64,000 nt of DNA from Oscillatoria sp. FACHB-1407 (GCF_014697545.1 NZ_JACJSA010000010.1:124001-188000); one strand, 5' to 3'. Positions 36,001 to 44,771 are shown, numbered from the stretch's first letter. Notes: generated from the letters alone by a model not told the origin. Translations and numbers: made by a program.

Positions 36001-36932
36001 TGTTGGATGTGGCTAAGATTCTACGCGGCAAACTAGTAATGGAGATGGCGACCGTTGATTTAGCGGTTGTGATTGAATCGGCGATTGAGACGGTGAGGAC
36101 TGCCGCTGCGGCCAAGTCAATCCAACTGCATTCCGTCCTCCCGCAGATCGGACGTATAACGGGTGACTCAGCTCGGCTCCAGCAAATCATCTGGAACTTG
36201 TTGTCCAATGCCATTAAGTTCACCCCCAACAATGGACAAGTTAATGTTTTCCTGGATCGGGTTGACAATCAGGCACAGATTACAGTTCGTGATACCGGAA
36301 AAGGGATTAACCCCAATTTTCTCCCGTATCTGTTTGAATCGTTTCGCCAGGAAGATGCATCCACCACGCGGAAATATGGCGGTTTGGGGTTGGGACTGGC
36401 AATCGTTCATTCCCTTGTCGAAGCACACGGGGGAACAATTGCTGCCGAAAGCTCTGGTGAAGGACAGGGGGCAACCTTCATCGTGCGCTTTCCATTGAGT
36501 GATATAGAGCCGCAGGTGCAGCCATCAGAGCAGCACCCTTTGCCAGATCTCGATTTAACAGGCGTTCGAGTCCTGGCTGTGGATGATGACCCTGATGCCC
36601 GGGAGCTATTAGCGATGGTGTTGACTTTGTATGGAGCCGAGGTCTTGACAGTCACTTCGGCAACTGAGGTGTTAACCGCCCTGGAGTCGTTTCAACCCGA
36701 TGTATTGGTCAGCGACGTTGGGATGCCAGACGTGGATGGCTATGGTTTGATCCACCGAATCCGCGCCTTGCCCCCTGAACAGGGTGGGCGCATTCCCGCG
36801 ATCGCATTGACCGCCTATGCTAGAGAAGAAGATCACCAGCGAGCGATCGCCAGTGGCTTTCAACAACAGGTGACCAAACCCCTGGAACCGGAACAACTGG
36901 TACAAGCGGTGGTTGTCTTAGTTCGTGGTTGA
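33057..36932 (+). CDS. hybrid sensor histidine kinase with pseudo-receiver, six PAS domains and C-terminal receiver
   Basis: 1291 residues from ATG 33057 (AAGG nine bases upstream). Domains by sequence: an N-terminal receiver-like fold (residues about 5-125) whose phosphate-acceptor Asp is replaced by Glu (DGILLELASP) and which lacks the usual acidic N-terminal triad; six PAS/PAC units (about 145-265, 275-400, 405-525, 535-650, 655-775, 780-900); a HisKA domain with the phospho-His in FLAVLSHELRSPLNPILGW near 935; HATPase with NAIKFTPNNG, DTGKGI and GLGLGLAIV; and a C-terminal receiver with Asp in VLVSDVGMPDVDG near 1220 and Lys in QVTKPLEP. No membrane segment is seen, so it is a soluble sensor. 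Alone on this strand; signal and partner unknown. Confidence 0.93.
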   Translation: MATQRTVLVIASSEKDDTAYQQQLQQDRGMDYNVLLGHGSTLLPALSQSFPKLDGILLELASPYNQSFQLLRRLQEHWSAPVIVIDGGDTEVAVQAFKQGAVDYLVKDRATPDDLRLAMRNAIENAELKRELQRSQETFHTSVENMLDCFGIFSSMRNDLGQIVDFRIDYLNAAACENNQMPKAMQIGRGLCEILPAHRESGLFDEYCQVVETGEPLIKDSLIYDDSYGDRRLIRAFDIRATKLNDGFVASWRDVTDRRQLELEQQQTARALQQSQERLNLAMRAASMGSWDWNIQTGEVHWSTNLEHLFGMAPGSFDGRYETVRAMIHPEDLPRVEAAIQRALYDHEEYNLEFRFIKPDGSVRWALGLGRVFYDDDGHPVMMTGVDMDISHRKQVEAALRASEANLRGMTDNAPVMIWVTDPTGYCTYLNRVWYDFTGQAEATAIGFGWLDAVHPEDSESARAIFLRANELQESFRLEYRLRHHSGIYHWAIDAAHPWFGEDGEFKGYIGAVIDISDRKQAEEALRRSEERYRALFKSMSEGFCIVEMLFDDRNQPRDYRFLETNPAFELQTGLNQAIGKTARQLLPNLEPHWFEIYGNVALTGEPIRFEHGSDAMARWFDVSAFRIGSPAERKVAILFQEISERKQAERELQENELRFRTLADNISQLAWMADEKGWIFWYNQRWFDFTGTTLEAMQGWGWQTVHHPDHVERVVEKISQCFATGEIWEDTFPLRRKNGEYRWFLSRAVPIRDEQGRVLRWFGTNTDITELREIGNALRQSEERYRCLADSIPQLVWMANGEGGLLDVNQRWKAFTGLSLERAQTEGWEAVVHPEDVPILTRHWTEAAQRGTHYQAEGRMRQADGTYRWFLHQAIPQRNEQGQIIKWFGTATDIDIQKQLELDRDRLLQQEQAAREAAERANRIKDEFLAVLSHELRSPLNPILGWTKLLQSRQFDAARTADALATIERNAKLQTQLIDDLLDVAKILRGKLVMEMATVDLAVVIESAIETVRTAAAAKSIQLHSVLPQIGRITGDSARLQQIIWNLLSNAIKFTPNNGQVNVFLDRVDNQAQITVRDTGKGINPNFLPYLFESFRQEDASTTRKYGGLGLGLAIVHSLVEAHGGTIAAESSGEGQGATFIVRFPLSDIEPQVQPSEQHPLPDLDLTGVRVLAVDDDPDARELLAMVLTLYGAEVLTVTSATEVLTALESFQPDVLVSDVGMPDVDGYGLIHRIRALPPEQGGRIPAIALTAYAREEDHQRAIASGFQQQVTKPLEPEQLVQAVVVLVRG

Positions 36933-36935
36933 GTT

Positions 36936-37001
36936 GGTGCACGATTGGTAATTGGCTTCGTTCTCTTTTGGGGTCAACGCCAGCTGACCCTCGCGTGCAC
37001 C
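36936..37001 (+). terminator. nested hairpin after the hybrid kinase
   Basis: GGTGCACG (36936-36943) pairs with CGTGCACC (36994-37001) around an inner GGTCA/TGACC stem (36972-36989), four bases after the stop. There is no T tract directly behind it, so it may be a structured 3' end rather than an intrinsic terminator. Confidence 0.5.
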
Positions 37002-37124
37002 GAACGGATTTGAACATTCTAGCTTCGTTTCAATACTATCTGCCGCCAGTGACGCTCGCCGTTATCGTTCATAGGGCATATACAGGCAGAGACTAACTGC
37101 CCATCCATCATCTACCATCACCCC

Positions 37125-37201
37125 TTTCATCCTTTATCCTTTCCTTCTTCTCTCTTCTTTCTTCTTTTTTCCTTCTTCTTTACTTCTTTCTTCTTTTTTC
37201 C
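37125..37201. repeat. pyrimidine-rich tract (TTC/TTTTTTCC)
   Basis: A run of about 75 nearly pure pyrimidines directly before the stop of the minus-strand malic enzyme gene. A similar tract stands at the 3' end of the 30778 gene; its complement-like purine tract is at 39241-39275. Non-coding, low complexity. Confidence 0.7.
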
Positions 37202-38593
37202 CTAATGTCCTGCTACGCCATCTTGACGGGCAGCGCGTTGAACGGCAGCGGCGACTGCGGTTGCAACCCGATCGTCAAAGGCGGAAGGGATAATGTGCTC
37301 TGGGTCGAGATCAGAGGGTTTGATGAGAGAGGCGATCGCCCCAGCCGCTTCCAGATACATCGAGGTGGTCATCGTTTGGGCACGACAGTCGAGGGCACCC
37401 CGGAAGATCCCCGGAAACGCGAGCACGTTGTTGATCTGGTTGGGATAGTCGCTGCGTCCCGTTGCCATGACCGCGACATCCTCGGCAACCAGTTCCGGTT
37501 GAATTTCAGGGATCGGATTTGCCATCGCAAAAACAATCGGGTCTTTGGCCATCGATCGCACCATCTCTGGTGTCAACACACCGGGGGCACTCACTCCCAT
37601 AAACACATCGGCACCTACCATCGCAACCGCTAACGACCCACTCTCGTTGACCGCAAACTCTCGCTTCTGCGGATTCAAATCGGTGCGATCGTGGCTGAGA
37701 ATACCTTTTGAATCACACATATAAATCGTCTTAGCACCTGCCTTTTGCAGGAGACGGGCGATCGCCACACCTGCTGCACCTGCCCCGTTAATCACGATCT
37801 TCACCTGATCCATCGACTTGCGAACCAGCTTCAAAGCGTTGAACAGAGCCGCCAGACTGACGATCGCCGTGCCGTGCTGATCATCATGAAAGATTGGAAT
37901 ATTTAGCTCACGCTGCAACCGAGCCTCAATTTCAAAGCAACGGGGGGCACTGATGTCTTCAAGATTGACACCACCAAACACAGGAGCAATGTTTTTGACC
38001 GTTTCCACGATCGCGTCCGTGTCTTGGGTCGCTAGACAGATGGGGAAGGCGTCGATTCCGGCAAATTCCTTAAACAACATGGCTTTGCCCTCCATCACAG
38101 GCAAGGCTCCCTCTGGACCCAAATTGCCCAAGCCGAGCACTGCACTGCCATCGGTGACGATCGCCACCGTGTTGCTCTTGATCGTCAGAGAATAGACCTG
38201 CGCAGGATCTTCCGCGATCGCCGTACAAATGCGTCCCACACCCGGCGTGTATGCCATCGCCAGATCGCCCTGGTTGCGGAGGGGAATCTTGCTCTGTACT
38301 TTGATCTTGCCGCCCCGATGCAGGTTGAAGGTGCGATCGTACACACTCAAGACCTTGATGTCTTCCAACGCCTTAACCGTCGAGACGATCATCTCGGCGT
38401 GCTCTGCACTGAAGGCATCCACCGTAATATCGCGCACTAAGACCTTTAACTCTCGCTCAATCAGGTCGATCTGCCCAATGTTGCCCCCAGCCGCTGCGAT
38501 CGCCTGCGTCACATACGCCAGCATGCCTGCCTGGTTGGGAAGTTTGACACGAATTGTAAGGCTAAAACTGGGGTTGGGTGTCAGTTTGACCAT
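37202..38593 (-). CDS. NAD(P)-dependent malic enzyme with N-terminal ACT domain
   Basis: 463 residues. Converts malate to pyruvate and CO2. An ACT regulatory domain (residues about 10-85: FSLTIRVKLPNQAGMLAYVTQAIAAAGGNIGQIDLIE) precedes the malic enzyme core: the catalytic Tyr region AMAYTPGVGRIC near 112, Lys in VMEGKAML near 167, metal residues in EDISAPRCFEIE and DDQHGTAIV, and the nucleotide fold IVINGAGAAGVAIARLL. The short bacterial form, not the 550-residue eukaryotic type. ACT fusions suggest allosteric control by an amino acid. No operon partner. Confidence 0.93.
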   Translation of the reverse strand: MVKLTPNPSFSLTIRVKLPNQAGMLAYVTQAIAAAGGNIGQIDLIERELKVLVRDITVDAFSAEHAEMIVSTVKALEDIKVLSVYDRTFNLHRGGKIKVQSKIPLRNQGDLAMAYTPGVGRICTAIAEDPAQVYSLTIKSNTVAIVTDGSAVLGLGNLGPEGALPVMEGKAMLFKEFAGIDAFPICLATQDTDAIVETVKNIAPVFGGVNLEDISAPRCFEIEARLQRELNIPIFHDDQHGTAIVSLAALFNALKLVRKSMDQVKIVINGAGAAGVAIARLLQKAGAKTIYMCDSKGILSHDRTDLNPQKREFAVNESGSLAVAMVGADVFMGVSAPGVLTPEMVRSMAKDPIVFAMANPIPEIQPELVAEDVAVMATGRSDYPNQINNVLAFPGIFRGALDCRAQTMTTSMYLEAAGAIASLIKPSDLDPEHIIPSAFDDRVATAVAAAVQRAARQDGVAGH

Positions 38594-38751
38594 TGCTCTG
38601 CTGTTCTCCTTCAGTGGATGAGGAACTCAATTAATGTGCGCCGCGATACAAGCAAATTAAGATCTTACCGCGTAGACACACGCTGATATCGCTCCCATAG
38701 CTTAGGCGAGCCGTAGTTTCATAATTGTACTCAGTCACACCATGCTATTAC

Positions 38752-39240
38752 CTACCATCCCCACGTACCTGCACCCCCCTTAAAGGGACCTACGATATCC
38801 TTCGTGATCCATCCACCGTAGAAATCACCCGCCTGCGCTTGTACTAGTTCGCCATCGACGTAACATCCATCCATCAAGTGAGCGTAAAACGACACGTGAT
38901 CTTGAATCGATGCAAATCCAGGGGTGGGATGGGTATAAAACCAAGCCGCGTTTTGCACCTGGCGATCGCCCACTTGAATGGTGTAGTAACTCGCCTGCCC
39001 CTTCCATTCACAGAAGGTCGAGCGGGGCGTTTGAATCAGATATTCCATCCGAATGTCTTTCGGCGGAATGTAGTAGGTCGGGGGATGGCTCGTTTCCAGC
39101 ACTCGCTTGGCGTGATGAGTATCCGCAATTGTGACGCCGTTAAAAATGACTTGAAGGTGCTTACTGGTTTCCTCAAGCCGAGGCGGACGGGGATAATCCC
39201 AAACAGATTCTTGACCGGGACCTGGGGGAATGCGCTTCAT
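38752..39240 (-). CDS. DUF427 family protein
   Basis: 162 residues. DUF427 is a small beta-rich domain widespread in bacteria with no assigned reaction. Visible: the twin motifs FNGVTIADTHHAKRVLETSHPPTYYIPPKDIRMEYL and FCEWKGQASYYTIQVGDRQVQNAAWFYTHP, with AQAGDFYGGWITKDIVGPFKG at the end, as in the family. No signal peptide. It is on the minus strand 158 bases upstream of malic enzyme (same strand), possibly co-transcribed. Confidence 0.88.
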   Translation of the reverse strand: MKRIPPGPGQESVWDYPRPPRLEETSKHLQVIFNGVTIADTHHAKRVLETSHPPTYYIPPKDIRMEYLIQTPRSTFCEWKGQASYYTIQVGDRQVQNAAWFYTHPTPGFASIQDHVSFYAHLMDGCYVDGELVQAQAGDFYGGWITKDIVGPFKGGAGTWGW

Positions 39241-39502
39241 AAAAAAAGAAAAGAGAAAAAAGAAAAAGAAGGATAGAGGCTAAAAGGGTGAATGAGTATA
39301 AAGCTTACTGGGGGTATGTCCAACATTTTGGACTGGTGTAGGCAAGATGCCTACATATGCTTTGGAGTGGAACGCGATCGAGGCGGTTGCCCTAAAAAAA
39401 TTACAATTCCTATTGGCTCACTCCTCATCTACGCTCCCCACTCCCCATTCCCTACTCCCTATTCCCTTCTTCATCAAACTATACCGCTACTCCTCAGTCC
39501 CT

Positions 39503-40333
39503 ATGTTTTCTCGCGATCGCCTCGCTAAATCTCCCGCTTTCATACGGGTAGGCATTTTTTTAGTCACCCTGCTACTCGGTTGGTTGCCATTTGCGGCAGT
39601 TCTCCGGGTGATGGTGCAAGATGCCAACCTGTTGAACATTCTGGCGATGTCATTGCTGTTTGTCGAATTTTTGGTGTTGCTGCGGTTCTGGGGTCGGCGC
39701 ATCTACCGCCAAAGCGCAGTATTTTCTAGCTATGGTTTGGGCATGAGTCGGCAACAGCAATTAGACCTGATGCAGGGACTGGCAATCGGGTTGATCAGCT
39801 TATTTATTCTATTTTGGGTACAGGCTGGGCTGGGTTGGGTTGCGTGGCGATCGCCTTCCCCCCACTTGCCCCGATTTTTTCTGGAAGGCGCGTTGACTGG
39901 ATTTGGGGTTGGTTTTGCTGAAGAACTGATATTTCGCGGTTGGCTGTTGCAGGAGTTAGAGCAAGACTACACTGCCAAAACAGCGTTGTGGATCAACAGT
40001 TTTGCCTTTGCCATACTGCATTTTCTGAAACCGTTGGATGAAGTGTGGCAACTGCTCCCGCAAATTGGAGGGTTGTGGTTACTGGGCTTGATTCTGGTAT
40101 GGGCAAAATGGGCAACTCAGGGGCGATTGGGCTTACCGATTGGACTTCACGCTGGGCTGGTTTGGGGATTTTATCTGATTAATGTTGGTGAATGGGTAGA
40201 TTACACCCAACAAGTACCAGAGTGGGTCACAGGGATCGATCGCAATCCCCTCGCTGGGATTATGGGCTTACTCGTTTTAAGCGGTTTAGCGATCGCCTTT
40301 AGAGGGCGAGCACAGCAGCAGAAGATGTGGTAG
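39503..40333 (+). CDS. CPBP family intramembrane glutamic protease
   Basis: 276 residues from ATG 39503 (MFSRDRLAKSP...); the frame opens 52 codons earlier but those residues read like intergenic repeat. Eight predicted membrane helices. Active-site motifs: the Glu pair in FAEELIFRGWLL near residue 148, then AFAILHFLKPLDE near 178 and the final conserved His in GLPIGLHAGLVWG near 220. CPBP (CAAX/bacteriocin self-immunity) proteases cleave within membranes; the substrate is unknown. In cyanobacteria many copies exist. Start choice removes an unlikely 52-residue extension. Confidence 0.88.
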   Translation: MFSRDRLAKSPAFIRVGIFLVTLLLGWLPFAAVLRVMVQDANLLNILAMSLLFVEFLVLLRFWGRRIYRQSAVFSSYGLGMSRQQQLDLMQGLAIGLISLFILFWVQAGLGWVAWRSPSPHLPRFFLEGALTGFGVGFAEELIFRGWLLQELEQDYTAKTALWINSFAFAILHFLKPLDEVWQLLPQIGGLWLLGLILVWAKWATQGRLGLPIGLHAGLVWGFYLINVGEWVDYTQQVPEWVTGIDRNPLAGIMGLLVLSGLAIAFRGRAQQQKMW

Positions 40334-40441
40334 GAAGGTTCGCATCTCTGCTATCTTACGTTCATACGATCAATTGTCAGACACTCGTGAGCCGTGGTGC
40401 TGTGGCACCTGCTTTCACCTGACACTCCGCTAAACAAGGCT

Positions 40442-41056
40442 ATGGCAAACAGGTCAGAATCATTTTCGCTACCACCCGCTGTGCGACGAGCCGCAGGAGC
40501 TTTTCGCATTATCGGATGGATCAGCTTTTGGGCGCAGATTGTGTTGGCAGTTGTCTCTGCCGGAGTTCTATCGTTTGCCAGTCTAAACCTCAACGCCAAT
40601 GCGCCTCGTCCTAGCATTCCTACTGCCCCAGGGGTGACCCCCGTTGCCACCGACAATTCGATTACAGGCTTCGGATTTTTCTTTGCTGTGTGCGGCTTAG
40701 TGGTGCTGTTCATTGGCGCATACTGGGCATTTCGGTATACGCGCTTGTCCCGCCGCTTGGCCACGTCCAATACTCAAATTCGCCCCAAACGCGGAGATGC
40801 GGTTCAGGCATTGCGAATTGGATTGTTGATCAATCTGGTCGGGATGTTGCTGACCATCTTGGGAGCACAGGCGATCGTCGGTGCACTTGTTGCCAAATCG
40901 ATGTCTCAAGGGTTTGCAGTCTTCGCAGGCAGCATTCCCCCTTACATCAGTCCACTACAAATCTTTTTGGTGCAAGCCAACATCAACACCATCATGGCGC
41001 ACTTCGTGGGAGTCGGGTCTACGTTGTGGCTGATTCAAACCATGAATCGTCAGTAG
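40442..41056 (+). CDS. DUF3611 family membrane protein
   Basis: 204 residues from ATG 40442. Four predicted membrane helices (about 22-46, 77-101, 133-159, 179-199) with the cyanobacterial DUF3611 opening SLPPAVRRAAGAFRIIGWISFWAQIVLAVVSAGVLSFA. FRYTRLSRRLATSN and RGDAVQALRIGLLINLVGMLLTILGAQA are conserved in this cyanobacterial/plastid family, thought to sit in the chloroplast envelope or thylakoid-related membranes. Function unknown. Follows the CPBP gene by 108 bases on the same strand. Confidence 0.88.
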   Translation: MANRSESFSLPPAVRRAAGAFRIIGWISFWAQIVLAVVSAGVLSFASLNLNANAPRPSIPTAPGVTPVATDNSITGFGFFFAVCGLVVLFIGAYWAFRYTRLSRRLATSNTQIRPKRGDAVQALRIGLLINLVGMLLTILGAQAIVGALVAKSMSQGFAVFAGSIPPYISPLQIFLVQANINTIMAHFVGVGSTLWLIQTMNRQ

Positions 41057-41194
41057 TTTTTACCTTCCGTCAACGCAGAAATGCAGAAATTTTTCCAGGG
41101 CAGTATCCACAACCCATGTGGGATCGTGGATTAAATCAGATAAATCGTTCGCCCTTACACAGTTGCTCGCCCTTACAAAAAAGTGTTGAGTTTA

Positions 41195-41298
41195 TATAGC
41201 CGTAGCCACATCGATAGGGCAGAGGCGAGTCAGAAAGCTCCTCCAGAACCAGTGGTTGAGCCATTGCCTTTGTCCTCAACTTTCTGGCCAAAGCTATA
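41195..41298 (+). mobile_element. TATAGC-ended 104-bp element, copy C
   Basis: TATAGCCGTAGCCACA ... CAAAGCTATA, with GAGGCGAGTCAGAAAGCTCC and GCCATTGCCTTTG in the same order as 12558-12662. The rest of the 587-base gap 41057-41643 has no recognisable gene. Confidence 0.8.
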
Positions 41299-41643
41299 AT
41301 TCCCATTCCTTCAGGCGGCCAGATCTTACAAAACTGTTTAAAGCAACACTTCTACTCGGAGTGGGTGGAGTAGAATAACGACGATAAATTGAAGTGCATC
41401 CCTTTGTGATGTATCACAGTTTGACTTCACCTTTTAGAGTGAGGGGTGATGACCTGCACGACTGCCCTAAACCATCCAAGCATTCGTTTTTCAGGATTCA
41501 GGTAACCTGTGTTAAATCATTTGTGCTCAGTTGCACTCAAGGGATCGCAATTCTTCTAGAGCGTCACGCCAAGCCTGTCATCCGTGATGTCAGTCCTAGT
41601 ATCAATCTTTTGCCACTCATTCATAATTTCGTGAGGTTGAACC

Positions 41644-42129
41644 ATGCCGACGATCGCCGATCGCTATGCTCGTTTATCTCGTGCCTATGTCCAGCTTTCC
41701 GAGCGGTTTCACAAGTTGGATGTAGAGCACATGACCCTCAAAAGCAAACTGTTACCGTTACTCAAGACGGTCAAATCCTGGAAACAAACGATCGCCACTT
41801 TAAAGCAAGACAAAACCGATTTAGAAGCGCAATTGCAAACCCTATCCGCAAAATATGAAGAACTTCGGGTCTTTGAATTGTTACTAGAGGCAGCCGCACA
41901 AGCCGATTTGATCGAAGCTGAAGAGCAGGTGAAATTAGTTGAACAAACCATCCAAGAGTTTGAGGCAGATGCGGATCCCGACTTGAGCGAAACTGAGAAG
42001 CAATTGCTTTTGGAATATGAAACCGAGTCTGCTTCTTTCCTCTCGGTCGAGAGCAACGGTTATCATGCCGTGGCACCTACCCTGAGTGACATAGGAGATT
42101 TGAGTGCTGAACCTGCTTCATTAACTTAA
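41644..42129 (+). CDS. coiled-coil protein, unknown
   Basis: 161 residues. GAGG seven bases upstream supports the ATG. Nearly the whole protein is heptad-like: residues about 5-110 (SRAYVQLSERFHKLDVEHMTLKSKLLPLLKTVKSW..., QTIATLKQDKTDLEAQLQTLSAKYEELRVFELLLE). An acidic tail with no helix pattern follows (VKLVEQTIQEFEADADPDLSETEKQ...). No membrane segment or motif. Similar small coiled-coil proteins are common in filamentous cyanobacteria; a structural or scaffold role is guesswork. Alone on its strand. Confidence 0.75.
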   Translation: MPTIADRYARLSRAYVQLSERFHKLDVEHMTLKSKLLPLLKTVKSWKQTIATLKQDKTDLEAQLQTLSAKYEELRVFELLLEAAAQADLIEAEEQVKLVEQTIQEFEADADPDLSETEKQLLLEYETESASFLSVESNGYHAVAPTLSDIGDLSAEPASLT

Positions 42130-42136
42130 CCGGCGT

Positions 42137-42201
42137 TCGGGATCAAGTTGCAGGGGTGGAACCCTTGGCTGGAGGAGCAGCCCTCACACCCCTTTGTCCT
42201 G
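42137..42201 (+). repeat. GC-rich dispersed repeat
   Basis: Core GCAGGGGTGGAACCCTTGG followed by GCAGCCCTCACACCCCTTTG, close to the 1440-1528 and 44711-44766 copies. Confidence 0.6.
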
Positions 42202-42379
42202 AATAAGTGGCGGTAGCTACACATACAGTCAACCGCGATCGCACTGGTACTGCACAGTGAATTTGACAGGGGAGGTGTAAAGGATTCAGGGGGTCGAGGA
42301 ATGGCTAGGGGATAATTCGGTCACTCCTCCACTCCTCTACCCCTCTACGATCGGCTGTCATAATTCCTATGGTCAACTA

Positions 42380-43054
42380 CTAGAGACGATCGCGGTTGAA
42401 AGCCCGGATAAACTCCTGCTTGCAGACAATCCACATGTAGATCATCAGATTCAGGGTGGCTAACAATGTACTCCCGTCTTCTAACATTGCAGGAGTCCCC
42501 TCACCAGGGATAGGGGTCATATCCACAACGGCACCGAAGACCAACAATCCACCAGTGCCCAACAACAAGACATACGGCGTCTTCAAAACCCTTCGCCAAA
42601 AGACTCGTCCGTATATGAGAGAAATCCCACCATAAAACAAAAACATCACGATCTTTCGGATGTCTTCAAAGACATAGAGAATAATCGTAATTCGGAAAAC
42701 CCGATCTAACAAAATCAGCCCAATCACTCCGGCTGAGCAGACTAAGAACCAATCTACTTTATGCCTGGGATGCAACTGGCTCAAGAGAACACTGCTGAAC
42801 CCACAGATTGCAACGGTTGTACAGAGCAATAGATTAGATAGAGTCGTCAGCGCACCAAAGTAGGGGTGATCTGCATAAAATGGTGCTCCAAAGAGCCGCT
42901 CTACAACTTGACCACTGCTCCACAATCGAACATAAACCGTTAATGCTAAAAATGCCAGCAACGTGATTCCATTTAGCCAAACAATTGCTCGCTCTGTTTG
43001 CAGTTGATTGAGCAATTGGCTCAGAAATGGACGAACGCTAGAAATTGCTGACAT
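42380..43054 (-). CDS. polytopic membrane protein, unknown
   Basis: 224 residues, about six predicted membrane helices (near 27-45, 62-85, 100-118, 125-150, 155-175 and 200-216). An aqueous loop VDMTPIPGEGTPAMLEDGST is the most distinctive part. No known transporter signature. Recurrent in filamentous cyanobacteria as an unknown protein, as far as I can tell. RecQ follows it upstream (start 44608, stop 43160), same strand, 105 bases away. Confidence 0.75.
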   Translation of the reverse strand: MSAISSVRPFLSQLLNQLQTERAIVWLNGITLLAFLALTVYVRLWSSGQVVERLFGAPFYADHPYFGALTTLSNLLLCTTVAICGFSSVLLSQLHPRHKVDWFLVCSAGVIGLILLDRVFRITIILYVFEDIRKIVMFLFYGGISLIYGRVFWRRVLKTPYVLLLGTGGLLVFGAVVDMTPIPGEGTPAMLEDGSTLLATLNLMIYMWIVCKQEFIRAFNRDRL

Positions 43055-43159
43055 AGCTCACCGTATTAATCCACTCAAACTGATCCTAGCAATGTCACTG
43101 AGAACCAGAATCAAGGTGTGATTAAGTTACTGTGAGATTATAGTGAAGAGCACGGCTAA

Positions 43160-44608
43160 TCATCGGGATAAGCAGCGATCGCAATGCCCACATCGCATCG
43201 ATTTTGCATCATCCCCAAAACCAAAGGCCTGTAGCAAAAACTTCCAACGACACTCCGAGGTTGTGAGGAATTGCAGCATTTGCTGAACTCCCTGCTCCTG
43301 TTTTGGAAATTGGGGTAGTTGAGTCGAGGTGAGGACGTAGTGAAATGGGTCTTGCCAGTTCAACTGTCCGCTGCTGTGGAGGAGAGACAGGGCGATCGCC
43401 CCCTGCTTAAATTGAGTCGTGATCGTATTCACATCTCCTTCGGTCGGAAGCTGTTGTACTAATTCTTGGGCAAGGCGTTGTTGCGATCGCACTCGCTCTT
43501 GAAAGAAGTGCAACCGTTGCTTATCCTCTGGGTCAAGCCAACCCGTCGGTTCACTCACCAGAGTCAGTGCGTCAGCCGCTTTTCCATCCCGTCCGGCTCT
43601 ACCGACTTCCTGCACATATTCGGATAGCAACATTGGGGCATGAAAGTGAATCACCCAACGGACATCAGGTTTATTGATCCCCATGCCAAAAGCGGAGGTG
43701 CAAACCACAAACTGAAGATCACCTTTCAGCCAGGCAGTTTCCATGTAGCGGCGTTCATCCGGACTTAGACCCGCATGATAGGCAGCGGTTTTATATCCCT
43801 TCTCAGAAAGCCAGGTAGCCAAGCTTTCACTATCTCGACGAGTGCGAACATAGACTAAGCCCGCTTGCTCCGGGTGTTGCCGAATAAATTTGAGTAGTTG
43901 CTGCCGTCGTCCACGTGGGGTCCAGGTTGTTTGAACTGCCAGATGCAGGTTAGATCGATAGGGGTTAAGCCGAAAAATATCTGGGTTCTTGAGTCCCAAC
44001 ACGTCTTGAATAACCCCCTGCGCATGAGGATCAGCGGTCGCCGTGAAGGCAGCAATCCCAATTCGAGTATTGGGTGGTTTGCGTTTTACCAATTCCAATC
44101 GGGCTGCCCCCAGTCGTCGATAGGTAGGACGAAAGGTATCTCCCCACTGCACCAAACAATGTGCCTCATCTAAAATCAGCCCATTGATTTTGAGGTGGGG
44201 CTGACACAAGACCTCCCACACTGGTGGGCTGAGGAGTGTCTCTGGCGATAAATACAAAAGCCGTAAGTGTTGTCGTTGCACATCTAAGAGGGTCTGTCGC
44301 CGCTGATAGCTAGGCAACTCACCATGGAGCAGAGCAGCGGGAAGGCTGCGCTGATGCAGTTCCTGGACTTGATTTTCCATGAGAGCCACTAACGGGGAAA
44401 CGACAAGCGTCAGCCCTGTCCGCAGTAAAGCTGGCAATTGAAAGCAAATGGATTTCCCGCCGCCAGTGGGCATTACCACTAACGCATCTTGGTGTGCCAA
44501 AAGGCTGTGAATAATTTCTCCTTGAGGTGGGCGAAAGTCGTCATAACCCCAAATTCGTTGGAATGCTGCACGAACATAATCCCACCCAGTCTGTTCTGAA
44601 AGGTGCAT
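43160..44608 (-). CDS. recQ: RecQ-type DNA helicase, short form
   Basis: 482 residues. ATP-dependent 3'-5' DNA helicase of recombination and replication-fork repair. Visible: motif 0/I in FRPPQGEIIHSL and MPTGGGKSICFQLP, DEAH box LDEAHCLVQWG, TAFTATA-like IAAFTATADP, and SAFGMGINKPDVRWVIHF with the arginine-rich QEVGRAGRDG. A zinc-binding cluster ends the protein: RCGHCDRCLSR plus the Cys in TTSECRW. It stops there, with no winged-helix or HRDC domain, so it is shorter than the E. coli enzyme (about 610) by those two domains. Similar short RecQs occur in cyanobacteria. Confidence 0.9.
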   Translation of the reverse strand: MHLSEQTGWDYVRAAFQRIWGYDDFRPPQGEIIHSLLAHQDALVVMPTGGGKSICFQLPALLRTGLTLVVSPLVALMENQVQELHQRSLPAALLHGELPSYQRRQTLLDVQRQHLRLLYLSPETLLSPPVWEVLCQPHLKINGLILDEAHCLVQWGDTFRPTYRRLGAARLELVKRKPPNTRIGIAAFTATADPHAQGVIQDVLGLKNPDIFRLNPYRSNLHLAVQTTWTPRGRRQQLLKFIRQHPEQAGLVYVRTRRDSESLATWLSEKGYKTAAYHAGLSPDERRYMETAWLKGDLQFVVCTSAFGMGINKPDVRWVIHFHAPMLLSEYVQEVGRAGRDGKAADALTLVSEPTGWLDPEDKQRLHFFQERVRSQQRLAQELVQQLPTEGDVNTITTQFKQGAIALSLLHSSGQLNWQDPFHYVLTSTQLPQFPKQEQGVQQMLQFLTTSECRWKFLLQAFGFGDDAKSMRCGHCDRCLSR

Positions 44609-44710
44609 CCCTAAATCTCAACGCTCCCTTCTAAGAATTCCCACAGAGCTATTATTTTGCTCATAACAACAAAGTATTACAGCCATGTGCAAGTTGGTTC
44701 AGTCCACGGA

Positions 44711-44766
44711 TGGCAGGGGTGAAACCCCGGGTTGGGGCGCAGCCCCCCACACCCCTTTGTATAGCT
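44711..44766 (+). repeat. GC-rich dispersed repeat
   Basis: GGCAGGGGTGAAACCCCGG and GGGGCGCAGCCCCCCACACC repeat the core of the 1440-1528 family. It stands immediately left of the second 109-bp element, and the first 109-bp element also has a copy of this family next to it. Confidence 0.65.
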
Positions 44767-44771
44767 GTAGC

